Shown: one piece after another, positions 7,268-15,256 of the stretch
How the letters are laid out: each line of letters begins with the position of its first letter
Position numbering within the stretch: position 1 is the first letter of the stretch
Assembly (NCBI GenBank): GCA_944387125.1
Contig: CALXDT010000074.1
Coordinates: forward strand, 1 to 36,456
Source of the DNA: an uncultured Oscillospiraceae bacterium
GTDB lineage: Bacteria > Bacillota > Clostridia > Oscillospirales > Oscillospiraceae
Direction of reading: 5' to 3'
DNA length: 36,456 bases
The notes under the pieces: model-generated
Told to the model about the DNA's origin: nothing
Database searches by the model: none
The model's input: the letters and a program-made list of their open reading frames with translations, nothing else
Made by a program: the position numbers and the translations under genes

Positions 7268-8857
7268 TTATAATTTCAGGAATTTGGCGATTTTCTCTCC
7301 TTTGGGCAGGAGCAGACAGTCTTCTCTGGCAACGGCCTTGAGCTTCAGGGCGGCCAGCAGGTATACCACCACCCCCAGGGCGATGGGCAGGGCGCACAGA
7401 ATCAGGCTGCTGGTGATGCCCAGCGCCTTCAGCCCCTTCAGGGCGAGGAAGACGAACACGCCCATAACCGCGGCGGACAGGAAGGCGCGGATCAGGTTCC
7501 TGACCACTGCGGGAGGATGCTCCAGCAGCGTGCCCATGGAATACAGATTCAGCGCCGAAATGGCCGCGTAGCACAGCAGGGTGCCGATGGGGGTGCCCAC
7601 AATGCCGATGTTGGGATTGCCGGTGAGGATGTACACCGCGCCCAGCTTCAGAAGGCCGCCGATGAGCATGTTCACAACCGGACGACCCGCGTGGCCGTGG
7701 GCCTGCATAATGGCGGTAGTCACCAGGACGATGGCGTTAAAGGCGATGCTGCACCCCAGCACGGTCATCAGCTTGGCGGCAAGAACCAGGTTCTCCCCGC
7801 TGTAGCCGCCCAGCAGCGCCGTTACCGGCTCGGCCATCAGGGCAAGACCCACAGCGCAGGGCATAGCCACCAGACCTGTGACCCGCACGGCAGATTCTTC
7901 CGTGGCTCGGGCCTCCCGCTCGTTGCACAAGGTCAGCTGGGAGGTGATGGCGGGAATGATGCTGATGGTGATGGTGGTGATGAAGGCGCAGGGCATGTTG
8001 TAGATGGTCTGGGTCATGCCGTAAATGCCCCGCATGGTATCGGCGGTGCCCTGGCTGTAGCCAAGGGAGAGAAGCTGCCCCATGTAGATCTTGGTTTCCA
8101 GCATGGTCAGGATCTGCAGCCCCGCGGAGCCGATGGTAATGGGCACCGCGATCATCAGCAGCCCTTTGGCGGTGTCTCTGAAGGAGCGGGGCATCTCCCG
8201 GGTCTGGGGAAGCCGGGCAAAGCTGCCCCGGAACCGGCTGAACAGGTAAACGGAGGATACCAGGCAGCTGGCGGTGACGCCCAAAATGGCGCCTCCCGCG
8301 GCCATCGCCACGCTGCCGGTGACGCGCAGCATGGCCACGGCGGCGGCAATGCCCACAATCAGCTTCACCACCGCTTCCAGAATCTGGGAAACGGAGGTGG
8401 GGAGCATGTTTCCCTGCCCCTGGAAGAAGCCCCGGTAGGTGCTCATGATGCAGATGAGCAGCACGCAGGGACCCAGGCAGCCAATGGCCGCCCAGGCGTC
8501 CGGCTGGTTCTGGAAAACGGCCAGCTCCCGGCAGAAGACCGTCATCAGCAGGCTGCCGGTGATGCCCAGGCTCAGGAAAATGGCCCGGGAGGTGCGGTAA
8601 ATCCGCCGAACCTGGTTATAGTGCCCCAGAGAGCTGGCCTGGGAGATCATCCGGCTCATGGCCACCGGAAGCCCGGCGGTGGAGATCATCAAAAGCACAT
8701 TGTAGATCTCATAGGCGGTGTTGAAATAGCCGAAGCCCTGTTCGCCGATGATGGCGTTGAGGGGGATTTTGTACAGTGCGCCGATCACCTTGACAATGGC
8801 GGTGGCCATGGCCAGCAGGGCAGTGCCCTGGAGGAAATTTTGCTGCTTTTCGGACAT
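7268..8857 (-). CDS. SpoVB/YabM-like polysaccharide (lipid-linked) flippase
   Basis: The 529-residue polytopic protein of the MOP/MATE-like polysaccharide transporter superfamily starts SEKQQNFLQG, then has ALYKIPLNAIIGEQGFGYFNTAYEIYN, which is characteristic of SpoVB/YabM. About 14 hydrophobic segments follow. Members flip lipid-linked glycans such as peptidoglycan precursors and include the sporulation protein SpoVB. The start is the ATG at 8857, preceded by AAGGAGG (8864-8870); an upstream in-frame ATG at 8902 overlaps the previous gene and lacks support. The order flippase, HU, rqcP resembles the yab region of B. subtilis. Whether this copy is SpoVB, YabM or a MurJ substitute cannot be decided here. 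Confidence 0.88.
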   Translation of the reverse strand: MSEKQQNFLQGTALLAMATAIVKVIGALYKIPLNAIIGEQGFGYFNTAYEIYNVLLMISTAGLPVAMSRMISQASSLGHYNQVRRIYRTSRAIFLSLGITGSLLMTVFCRELAVFQNQPDAWAAIGCLGPCVLLICIMSTYRGFFQGQGNMLPTSVSQILEAVVKLIVGIAAAVAMLRVTGSVAMAAGGAILGVTASCLVSSVYLFSRFRGSFARLPQTREMPRSFRDTAKGLLMIAVPITIGSAGLQILTMLETKIYMGQLLSLGYSQGTADTMRGIYGMTQTIYNMPCAFITTITISIIPAITSQLTLCNEREARATEESAVRVTGLVAMPCAVGLALMAEPVTALLGGYSGENLVLAAKLMTVLGCSIAFNAIVLVTTAIMQAHGHAGRPVVNMLIGGLLKLGAVYILTGNPNIGIVGTPIGTLLCYAAISALNLYSMGTLLEHPPAVVRNLIRAFLSAAVMGVFVFLALKGLKALGITSSLILCALPIALGVVVYLLAALKLKAVAREDCLLLPKGEKIAKFLKL

Positions 8858-8867
8858 GGGCGCCTCC

Positions 8868-10184
8868 TTATGAAACCTGGGTGAACAGGTGGGGAATGGC
8901 ATAGCCGGTCAGCTCGCTGACCACCTCCCGCAAATCGATGGTGGGGAATTTGCCGCTTTGATACAGAATCCTTCCCCGCACCATGGTCATGGCCACATCG
9001 GAGCCTTTGGCCGACCAGAGCAGGCCGTTGAGCACGTTGTGGCAGGGAATCAGATGGGGGGCGGAAAAATCCACCAGAGCCAGATCCGCGTCCATGCCCA
9101 CGGCCAGCATTCCGCATTCGGCCTGCCGCCCCTGGGCTCGGGCGCCGGTGACGGTGGCCATCAGCAGCGCCGCCTGGGCGGGCAGGGCGGTGGGATCCTC
9201 CCCCGCCTGCCGGGCGTTCATGGCCGCCCAGCGCATGGTCTCAAACAGATCCAGGCTGCCGCACTCCGCCGCGCCGCCGGTGCCCAGCGCCACATTCATC
9301 CCGTCCTTCAGGCAGGCGGTGATGGGGGTGGAGGCCAGACCGTTTTTACAGGCGGTCAAAGGCGTGGCTACGGCGGTGACGTTCTTCTTCCCCAGTAGTT
9401 TACGCTCCTGGGGAGAAAGATATGTACAGCCTGCGGCAGTGGCGGGCACGGAAAACAGATTGTGGCAGGAAAGCAGCTCTCCCGGCCCCATGCCGGTGCG
9501 CTCCAGGCAGGAATCCGCCTCGGCGGGAGTCTCGGCCAGGTGCAGCTGCATGCCCAGACCCTTTTCCCAGGCGTAGCCTGCCAGCGCTTCCCAGAGCCGG
9601 TAGTTGCTGGTATATTCGGCGTAGATTCCCGCGTCGATGCGGATGCGGCCGTTGTCGTAGCCGTGCCAGGCGTCCGTCACCCGCACCAGCTCCTGACACT
9701 GTTCATCGGTTTCAAAATCGAAGTCCTCGTTCTGGTCGATAAACCGGTAGCTGGACAGAGCCAGATTGGCCTTGATTCCCGACTGAGCCGCTGCCTGGGC
9801 GGTGGCGTCGGGGTAGTAGTACAGATCCGACACGGAGGTAATTCCGAAGCGCAGGCACTCGGCAATGGACAGCAGCGCCGCCGCCTTGGCGGTGCGGGAA
9901 TCCATTTTGGCCTCCTTCTGCAGCAGGGCTTCCAGCGCCTGGGAATTGCTCAGGTCGTCCAGACTGCCCCGGAGCACCGAGGTGGCCAGGTGGGTGTGGC
10001 AGTTGATCAGGCCGGGAACGGCCACCATGCCGGTGCCGTCGATGATGGTTCGGGGGGGCTGCTCCGGCGGCTGCTTCGCAATGGAGACGATCTTGCCGCC
10101 ATCGATGCCGATGTAAGCGCCGAAGATCACATCCATATTGGGATTCATTGTCACCGCGGTGACGTTGGAGATCAAAGTATCCAA
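8868..10184 (-). CDS. Amidohydrolase of the MtaD/SsnA deaminase type, probably catalytically impaired
   Basis: The 438-residue protein has the family layout: N-terminal composite beta domain, CHTHLATSVLRG with metal ligands H63/H65, HLAET with H215 and E218, and the C-terminal beta segment (LAVGMDADLALVDF). Active homologues deaminate methylthioadenosine, S-adenosylhomocysteine or similar purines with one metal. Two conserved positions are lost. The AHC motif before the helix is AGC (G252 in place of the metal His). The GTDG motif is GTGG (G303 in place of the metal/catalytic Asp). The start is TTG at 10184 behind GGAAGG. It lies between hemZ (23 bp) and the flippase (10 bp) in one apparent operon. 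A non-catalytic or altered activity is likely. Confidence 0.85.
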   Translation of the reverse strand: MDTLISNVTAVTMNPNMDVIFGAYIGIDGGKIVSIAKQPPEQPPRTIIDGTGMVAVPGLINCHTHLATSVLRGSLDDLSNSQALEALLQKEAKMDSRTAKAAALLSIAECLRFGITSVSDLYYYPDATAQAAAQSGIKANLALSSYRFIDQNEDFDFETDEQCQELVRVTDAWHGYDNGRIRIDAGIYAEYTSNYRLWEALAGYAWEKGLGMQLHLAETPAEADSCLERTGMGPGELLSCHNLFSVPATAAGCTYLSPQERKLLGKKNVTAVATPLTACKNGLASTPITACLKDGMNVALGTGGAAECGSLDLFETMRWAAMNARQAGEDPTALPAQAALLMATVTGARAQGRQAECGMLAVGMDADLALVDFSAPHLIPCHNVLNGLLWSAKGSDVAMTMVRGRILYQSGKFPTIDLREVVSELTGYAIPHLFTQVS

Positions 10185-10207
10185 AGGGAACCTTCCTTTC
10201 GTGGAAA

Positions 10208-11644
10208 TCAGAGCGCTTCGGGGCTGTCCATCAGGGCAAACAGCTCGTCCTTCTGCCGCAGCACCGTGTCCAGCATTTCCATATACTGTTCCGGGAACTT
10301 GGGGTTGTGGAACCGGCGGAGGGTTCCGTCGGCAAAATTCACCTTGTTCATGGCGCCGCCCCCCAGGGACAAAATGGTGTGCAGCTCTTCCATCATATAG
10401 ATGTTGTACAGACAGTCCAGGCCGTCCCGGCTCCAGCCTACGTTTTCAAAGCTGCCGGACATATACTTCTGCCGGTACAGGTAGTAGGGCTTGTAGCCCA
10501 GGGCGCCCAGGGTCTGGTTGGCATAGGCCACCATCTCCGCCACGGCCTGGGCGGCGGGAAGGTCTTCCCGCCGGGCAAACAGATCCGCGCCTTTTTTCAG
10601 CGCCAGGGTATGGACGGTGATGTTGGCCGGAGAAAGGGCGGCCACCGTGTCCAGAGAACGGCGGAAGCCCTGGGGACTGTCCCCGGGAAGGCCGGCGATG
10701 AGATCCATATTGATGGCGTCAAACCCCGCGTCCTCTGCCTGCCGGTATGCCCGCAGCACATCCTCCCCGGTGTGGGGACGGCCGCAGGCCCGGAGCACAG
10801 CGTCCTCCATGGTCTGGGGATTGATGCTCATGCGGTTGGCGCCGTGGGCCCGGATGGCCCGGAGCTTTTCCCCGCTCAGGGTATCCGGCCGGCCGCCTTC
10901 CACGGTAAATTCCAGGCAGCCGCTGAGGTCAAAGGCCTCCCCGATGGCCTCCAGCAGGCGCACCATCTGCCCGGTGGTCAGGGTGGTGGGGGTGCCGCCG
11001 CCGATGTACAGGCTGCGCACCCGGCGGCCGGAGGCCTTCAGCAGGCGGCCGGTGTGGGCGATCTCCCGGTGCAGGGCGTGAAGATACGGCTCCAGCAGCT
11101 CCGTCTTTTTCCCCACGGTGCGGCTGACAAAGCTGCAGTAGGCGCACCGGGTGGGACAGAAGGGAATGCCCACATAGACGGAAAGATCCCCCGGCCGCAG
11201 CATCCCCGCTGCCCGGACGGTGGAGCGGGAGCAGGCGATGGCCAGCTCCCGACGGTCTTTGGTGACATAGTAGGTTTTTTCCAGCAGCCGGGAGGCGGAG
11301 GCGGCGCTGCCGCCCGCCAGCATATGGCGGGTGGTGATCTTGGTGGGACGCACTCCGGCCAGCGCCCCCCAGGGGGGCGGCGCGGGGAGAAATTCCCGGG
11401 CGGCCAGATAGTAGCTTTGCTGCAGGGTCTGCCGCCGCAGACGCACCGTTTCCTCCGCCGCCTTCAGACGGCGGCTGCGGGTGACGGTCTTCCCGTCCAG
11501 GGTGATGCTGGTCACGGCGGTGAGCCAGGTGCTCCCCCGGTGGAGGGCGCTCCGGGCCTCTCCCCGGGTTTGATCCGGGAACAGGGACATTTGCAGCTGC
11601 TCCACGGCATAACGGTCGTCATGACCGATCAGTGTCAACTTCAT
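10208..11644 (-). CDS. hemZ: HemZ-type radical SAM coproporphyrinogen dehydrogenase-like protein
   Basis: The 478-residue protein has a HemZ-type N-terminal region of about 150 residues (WGALAGVRPTK, then the radical SAM core). The iron-sulfur motif is C163-x3-C167-x2-C170 in GIPFCPTRCAYCSF. Further core motifs are SLYIGGGTPTTL, MSINPQTM and MDLIAGLPGDS. Family members are annotated as oxygen-independent coproporphyrinogen III dehydrogenases, but heme function in anaerobes without heme genes is uncertain. The ATG at 11644 is 5 bp after the stop of the metallo-hydrolase and has only a weak GAGATAA ribosome site. A longer in-frame extension to 12004 is antisense-like sequence and overlaps the upstream gene. 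Confidence 0.9.
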   Translation of the reverse strand: MKLTLIGHDDRYAVEQLQMSLFPDQTRGEARSALHRGSTWLTAVTSITLDGKTVTRSRRLKAAEETVRLRRQTLQQSYYLAAREFLPAPPPWGALAGVRPTKITTRHMLAGGSAASASRLLEKTYYVTKDRRELAIACSRSTVRAAGMLRPGDLSVYVGIPFCPTRCAYCSFVSRTVGKKTELLEPYLHALHREIAHTGRLLKASGRRVRSLYIGGGTPTTLTTGQMVRLLEAIGEAFDLSGCLEFTVEGGRPDTLSGEKLRAIRAHGANRMSINPQTMEDAVLRACGRPHTGEDVLRAYRQAEDAGFDAINMDLIAGLPGDSPQGFRRSLDTVAALSPANITVHTLALKKGADLFARREDLPAAQAVAEMVAYANQTLGALGYKPYYLYRQKYMSGSFENVGWSRDGLDCLYNIYMMEELHTILSLGGGAMNKVNFADGTLRRFHNPKFPEQYMEMLDTVLRQKDELFALMDSPEAL

Positions 11645-11649
11645 AGCGG

Positions 11650-12237
11650 TTATCTCAGATAGGGGTTGTATCGTTTTTCCGCGGCCAGCGTGGTGCTTTC
11701 CCCGTGGCCGGGGAAGACCTGCAGATCCTCCGGTATGGCGGCCAGACGGATCAGGGATTTGCGGATGGCGTTCCAGTCTCCCCCGGGCAGGTCGGTGCGG
11801 CCGCAGCTGCCGGCGAACAGCGTATCCCCGGAGAACAGGACGTTTCCCACCCGCAGGCACACGGAACCGGGGGTATGCCCCGGGGTGTGCAGCACGGTGA
11901 TGTCCAGCCCCGCCAGGTGCAGAACATCCCCCTCGCCGTAGGTGTGGGTATGGTGCAAAGGGCCTGCGGTCATGGCCGGGGGCATGGAAAGATCCTCCGG
12001 ACACAGGTACACCCGGCAGCCGGTGTCCGCCGCGATCTGCCGGACGCCGCCCACATGGTCAAAGTGGCCGTGGGTGAGCAAAACGGCTTCCACCGTCAGA
12101 CCCAGCCGGGCGGCTTCGTCCAGCACCGTCTCCGGCTCGAAGCCCGGGTCGATGACGCAGCAGGTTTTGCTGCCCGTCTCATGGATCAGGTAACAGTTGG
12201 TCTGATATGCCCCCAGGGGCAGGGTATGTATCTTCAT
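11650..12237 (-). CDS. Metallo-beta-lactamase-fold hydrolase (glyoxalase II-like, YqgX group)
   Basis: The 195-residue MBL-fold protein has the dinuclear metal motif THGHFDH (55-61), HTPGHTPGS, FSGDTLF and a C-terminal VFPGHG. The length and the NCYLI/VIDPG opening match the short glyoxalase II-like YqgX group, which hydrolyses thioesters or remains uncharacterised. The ATG at 12237 shares a base with the dtd stop (TGATG). A GGGAGGG ribosome site lies 8 bp upstream; an in-frame GTG one codon earlier is also possible. It follows dtd and precedes hemZ, an order common in Clostridia. Confidence 0.92.
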   Translation of the reverse strand: MKIHTLPLGAYQTNCYLIHETGSKTCCVIDPGFEPETVLDEAARLGLTVEAVLLTHGHFDHVGGVRQIAADTGCRVYLCPEDLSMPPAMTAGPLHHTHTYGEGDVLHLAGLDITVLHTPGHTPGSVCLRVGNVLFSGDTLFAGSCGRTDLPGGDWNAIRKSLIRLAAIPEDLQVFPGHGESTTLAAEKRYNPYLR

Positions 12238-12722
12238 CACAAGCCCTCCCGGCTTCCGCCCCGGCGGGGGCTGTCCATCAGCTGATCGGTGTCCAGAATC
12301 AAGGTCACAGGCCCGTCATTCACCGAGGCCACCTCCATGGAGGCGCCGAACCGGCCGTGCTGGGGAGGATATCCCAGCCGGGCACAGTGGCTGAGAAATT
12401 CCTCATACAGCCGCTCCCCCAGCTCCGGAGGCGCGGCGTCGGTAAAGCTGGGGCGGCGGCCCTTGCGGCAGCTGCCGTAAAGGGTGAACTGGCTGACCAC
12501 CAGCACCTCTCCCTTTACGGCGTCCAGCCCCAGGTTCATTTTGCCGTTTTCATCGGTGAACACCCGCAGTCCCAGGGCCTTTTCCGCCAGGAAGCGGCAC
12601 TCCCGGGAGGTGTCATTGGGGCCGACGCCCAGCAGGATGAGAAAGCCCCTTCCGATTTTTCCCGCCGTTTCTCCGTCAATGGTTACGGAGGCGGAGGATA
12701 CTCTTGTCAATACAGCGCGCAT
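12237..12722 (-). CDS. dtd: D-aminoacyl-tRNA deacylase
   Basis: The 161-residue protein has the Dtd signatures MRAVLTRVSSASVTIDGE, VVSQFTLYG (catalytic region, S77-Q78 and T80) and the cis-proline NDGPVT (135-140). It removes D-amino acids, and glycine mischarged on tRNA-Ala, from tRNA. Its position after relA matches the classic recJ/relA/dtd order of Firmicutes. The ATG is 3 bp after the stop of the small membrane protein. Confidence 0.96.
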   Translation of the reverse strand: MRAVLTRVSSASVTIDGETAGKIGRGFLILLGVGPNDTSRECRFLAEKALGLRVFTDENGKMNLGLDAVKGEVLVVSQFTLYGSCRKGRRPSFTDAAPPELGERLYEEFLSHCARLGYPPQHGRFGASMEVASVNDGPVTLILDTDQLMDSPRRGGSREGL

Positions 12723-12725
12723 AGC

Positions 12726-12950
12726 TTATACCTCGTGGGATTCGGTTTCGGCAGGAGCCTGGTCAGCCTCCCGGAGGGCCTGGCTGCTGCTGTTGTGGGA
12801 GCCGATGGCGATGGTTTTCCGGGGGCTGAGGAGCATGCCCGCAGCCAGCCCGGCAAGGGCGCACAGCCCCAATCCCAGCACCAGCTCCCGCTGGTTTACG
12901 GGGATGGTTCGATTCAGGGAAGTCCAAAAGGTGGAAAGTTTCTGATGCAT
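12726..12950 (-). CDS. Small single-pass membrane protein of unknown function
   Basis: The 74-residue protein has a hydrophilic N-terminus, one membrane helix at about 23-41 (ELVLGLGLCALAGLAAGMLL) and a polar tail rich in Ser, Ala and Glu. A perfect AGGAGG site sits before the ATG, and it is tightly packed between relA (15 bp) and dtd (3 bp), so it is very likely expressed. I do not recognise a family. The helix followed by SPRK resembles small YtxH-like envelope proteins only in general form. Confidence 0.75.
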   Translation of the reverse strand: MHQKLSTFWTSLNRTIPVNQRELVLGLGLCALAGLAAGMLLSPRKTIAIGSHNSSSQALREADQAPAETESHEV

Positions 12951-12965
12951 TGTTGTCCTCCTGGG

Positions 12966-15170
12966 TCAGTTCTGACCCCGCCGGGAGCCGACCACGTCCC
13001 GGATGTTCAGCAGTTTCTTACGGATGGATTCCAGCTCCGCCACGTCCCGCACTTCGAACCGGACGGTGAAGGTGCTTCTGCCTCCGGGCAGATCCTTGCC
13101 GTACAGCTCCTTCACCCGCACCCGGGCGGTGGTCATGACCGTGGCCACGTCCAGCAGCAGACCGTCCCGGGTGATGCAGTCCAGCTCCAAGGTGGTATCG
13201 AAGGGCTGCGCTTCCTGGGCGGCCCAGCGCACCCGCACCCACCGGGCGGCCTGCTTGGGATCCTCCCGGTTTTTGGCGTTGGGGCAGTCCGCCCGGTGGA
13301 CGCTGACCCCGAAGCCCTTGGTGATATAGCCCACGATGGCGTCCCCCGGCACCGGGGTGCAGCACTTGGCGAACTTGATCATGCACGAATCGATGTCCTC
13401 GACGATCACGCCGTTGACAGCGTGGCGGTTTCGCAGGGCGGCTTCGCTGTCGGGCTTCATCCGCAGAGGATTCTGGTTGAGCTTGTCGGTGGCCTGGGCT
13501 TTCAGGGCTCGGGCGATATCGTCCCGAACCCGGCCTACGGCCTTGGAGGCGGTGAGGCCGCCGTAGCCGATGGCGGCGTACATATCGTCCCAGGTATCGA
13601 AGGAGGAGAGCTTTTTCAGCACCTGGGCTTCCAGCTCCGGATCGGACAGGGCGGACATGGGCAGACCCACCCGCTTCATCTCCGCTTCAAAGGCGGCGCG
13701 GCCGTGGATGATGTTCTCCTCCCGCTTCTCCTTTTTAAACCACTGCTTGATCTTGGTGCGCGCCTGGTTGGACTTGCAGATGCTCAGCCAATCCCGGCTG
13801 GGTCCCTTGGCGGTTTTGGAGGTGAGGATTTCCACAATGTCGCCGTTGCGCAGCTTGGCGTCGATGTTGGTGATCCGGTTGTTTACCTTGGCGCCGATCA
13901 TGGCGTTGCCCACTCCCGAGTGAATGGCGTAGGCAAAGTCGATGGGCGTGGAGTCCGCGGGCAGGGAGACAATCCGCCCCTTGGGGGTGTAGACGAAGAC
14001 CTCGTCGTCAAACATGTCGATCTTCATGGACTGGACGAACTCTTCCGAATCGGAGTCCTGCTGGGTTTCCAGCAGCCGCCGCACCCACTCGAAGTCCTTT
14101 TCGCTGCCGTTGCCGGAGCCCTGCTTATACTTCCAGTGGGCGGCAATGCCGTATTCCGCGGTTTCATGCATCTCCCAGGTGCGGATCTGCACCTCAAAGG
14201 GGATGCCCTGGGAGCCGATGACCGTGGTGTGCAGGGACTGGTACATATTGGGCTTGGGGGTGGAGATATAGTCCTTGAACCGGCCGGGCACCAGGTTGAA
14301 CAGGTCGTGCACGTGACCCAGCACGTTATAGCAGTCGGGGATGGAGTCCACAATCACCCGGAAAGCATAGATGTCGTACAGCTCGTCAATGCGCTTGCCC
14401 TGGGACTGCATTTTCCGGTAGATGGAGTACACGTGCTTGATCCGGCCGTAGGTGGTGTTGCGGATGCCCATATTGGTCAGCCGCTGGGTGATCTTCTCCT
14501 GGATGGTGCGCATGAAGGTTTCGTCCTGCTCCTTGTGGGCCAGCAGGTAGGTCATGATCTCATTGTATTCCCCGGGGGCCAGATACTGCATGGACAGGTC
14601 TTCCAGCTCCCACTTGATCTTCTGCATGCCCAGCCGGTGCGCCAGAGGGGCGTAAATGTCCATGGTCTCCTGGCACTTGCTGATCTGCTTGGCCGGGGTC
14701 TGGTACTGCATGGTGCGCATATTGTGCAGCCGGTCGGCGATTTTGATCAGCACCACCCGGATATCCTTGGACATGGCCATGAACATTTTGCGCAGATTCT
14801 CCATCTGCGCCTGCTCGGAGGTGGAGAAGTTGGCCCGGGTCAGCTTGGTGACGCCCTCCACCAGCTGCGCCACGGTGCCGCCGAAGAGCTTTTCAATTTC
14901 CTCGTGGGAGGCGTCGGTATCTTCAATGCAGTCGTGGAGCAGAGCGCCCAGAATGGCGTCCAGATCCAGCCCCATCTCCGCCACGATTTCCGCCACGGCC
15001 AGAGGATGAATGATATAGGGGGAGCCGTCCTTGCGCTTTTGAAACTGGTGCTTGACGTTGGCGTATTCCACTGCCTTGTCGATCAAAGCCATGTCCGCGC
15101 TGGGCATGTGCTTGTGAATGGTATCCTGCATAGAGGAATAGTGGGCTTCAAAGGTTTCCATCTGATTCAA
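12966..15170 (-). CDS. relA: Bifunctional (p)ppGpp synthetase/hydrolase, RelA/SpoT type
   Basis: The 734-residue full-length Rel has an HD hydrolase domain (H79-D80 in LLHDCIEDTD, IADRLHNMRTM), a synthetase domain (YGRIKHVYSIYRK, DIYAFRVIVD), TGS (YTPKGRIVSLPADSTPIDFA), a zinc-finger/RIS region (CTPVPGDAIVGY, HRADCPN) and a C-terminal ACT domain. It makes and degrades the stringent-response alarmone at the ribosome. Hydrolase and synthetase motifs both look intact. The start is either TTG at 15170, 7 bp after AGGA, or ATG at 15161; TTG spacing is better. The apt gene that sits between recJ and relA in B. subtilis is absent. Confidence 0.96.
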   Translation of the reverse strand: MNQMETFEAHYSSMQDTIHKHMPSADMALIDKAVEYANVKHQFQKRKDGSPYIIHPLAVAEIVAEMGLDLDAILGALLHDCIEDTDASHEEIEKLFGGTVAQLVEGVTKLTRANFSTSEQAQMENLRKMFMAMSKDIRVVLIKIADRLHNMRTMQYQTPAKQISKCQETMDIYAPLAHRLGMQKIKWELEDLSMQYLAPGEYNEIMTYLLAHKEQDETFMRTIQEKITQRLTNMGIRNTTYGRIKHVYSIYRKMQSQGKRIDELYDIYAFRVIVDSIPDCYNVLGHVHDLFNLVPGRFKDYISTPKPNMYQSLHTTVIGSQGIPFEVQIRTWEMHETAEYGIAAHWKYKQGSGNGSEKDFEWVRRLLETQQDSDSEEFVQSMKIDMFDDEVFVYTPKGRIVSLPADSTPIDFAYAIHSGVGNAMIGAKVNNRITNIDAKLRNGDIVEILTSKTAKGPSRDWLSICKSNQARTKIKQWFKKEKREENIIHGRAAFEAEMKRVGLPMSALSDPELEAQVLKKLSSFDTWDDMYAAIGYGGLTASKAVGRVRDDIARALKAQATDKLNQNPLRMKPDSEAALRNRHAVNGVIVEDIDSCMIKFAKCCTPVPGDAIVGYITKGFGVSVHRADCPNAKNREDPKQAARWVRVRWAAQEAQPFDTTLELDCITRDGLLLDVATVMTTARVRVKELYGKDLPGGRSTFTVRFEVRDVAELESIRKKLLNIRDVVGSRRGQN

Positions 15171-15256
15171 CTCTCTTTCCTGGAAATCTTAGGAGACTAT
15201 GATGGAGGCTATGATGAAATACCCATGGGCTTTCGCCGTGCGCCGCCATAAGAAGG

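Noticed and set aside
12207..15251. 1014-codon open frame on the plus strand
   Set aside because: It is antisense to relA, the small membrane protein and dtd, which have clear domains and ribosome sites. High GC in codon position 3 leaves such frames open; the translation is Gly/His/Val-rich without motifs.
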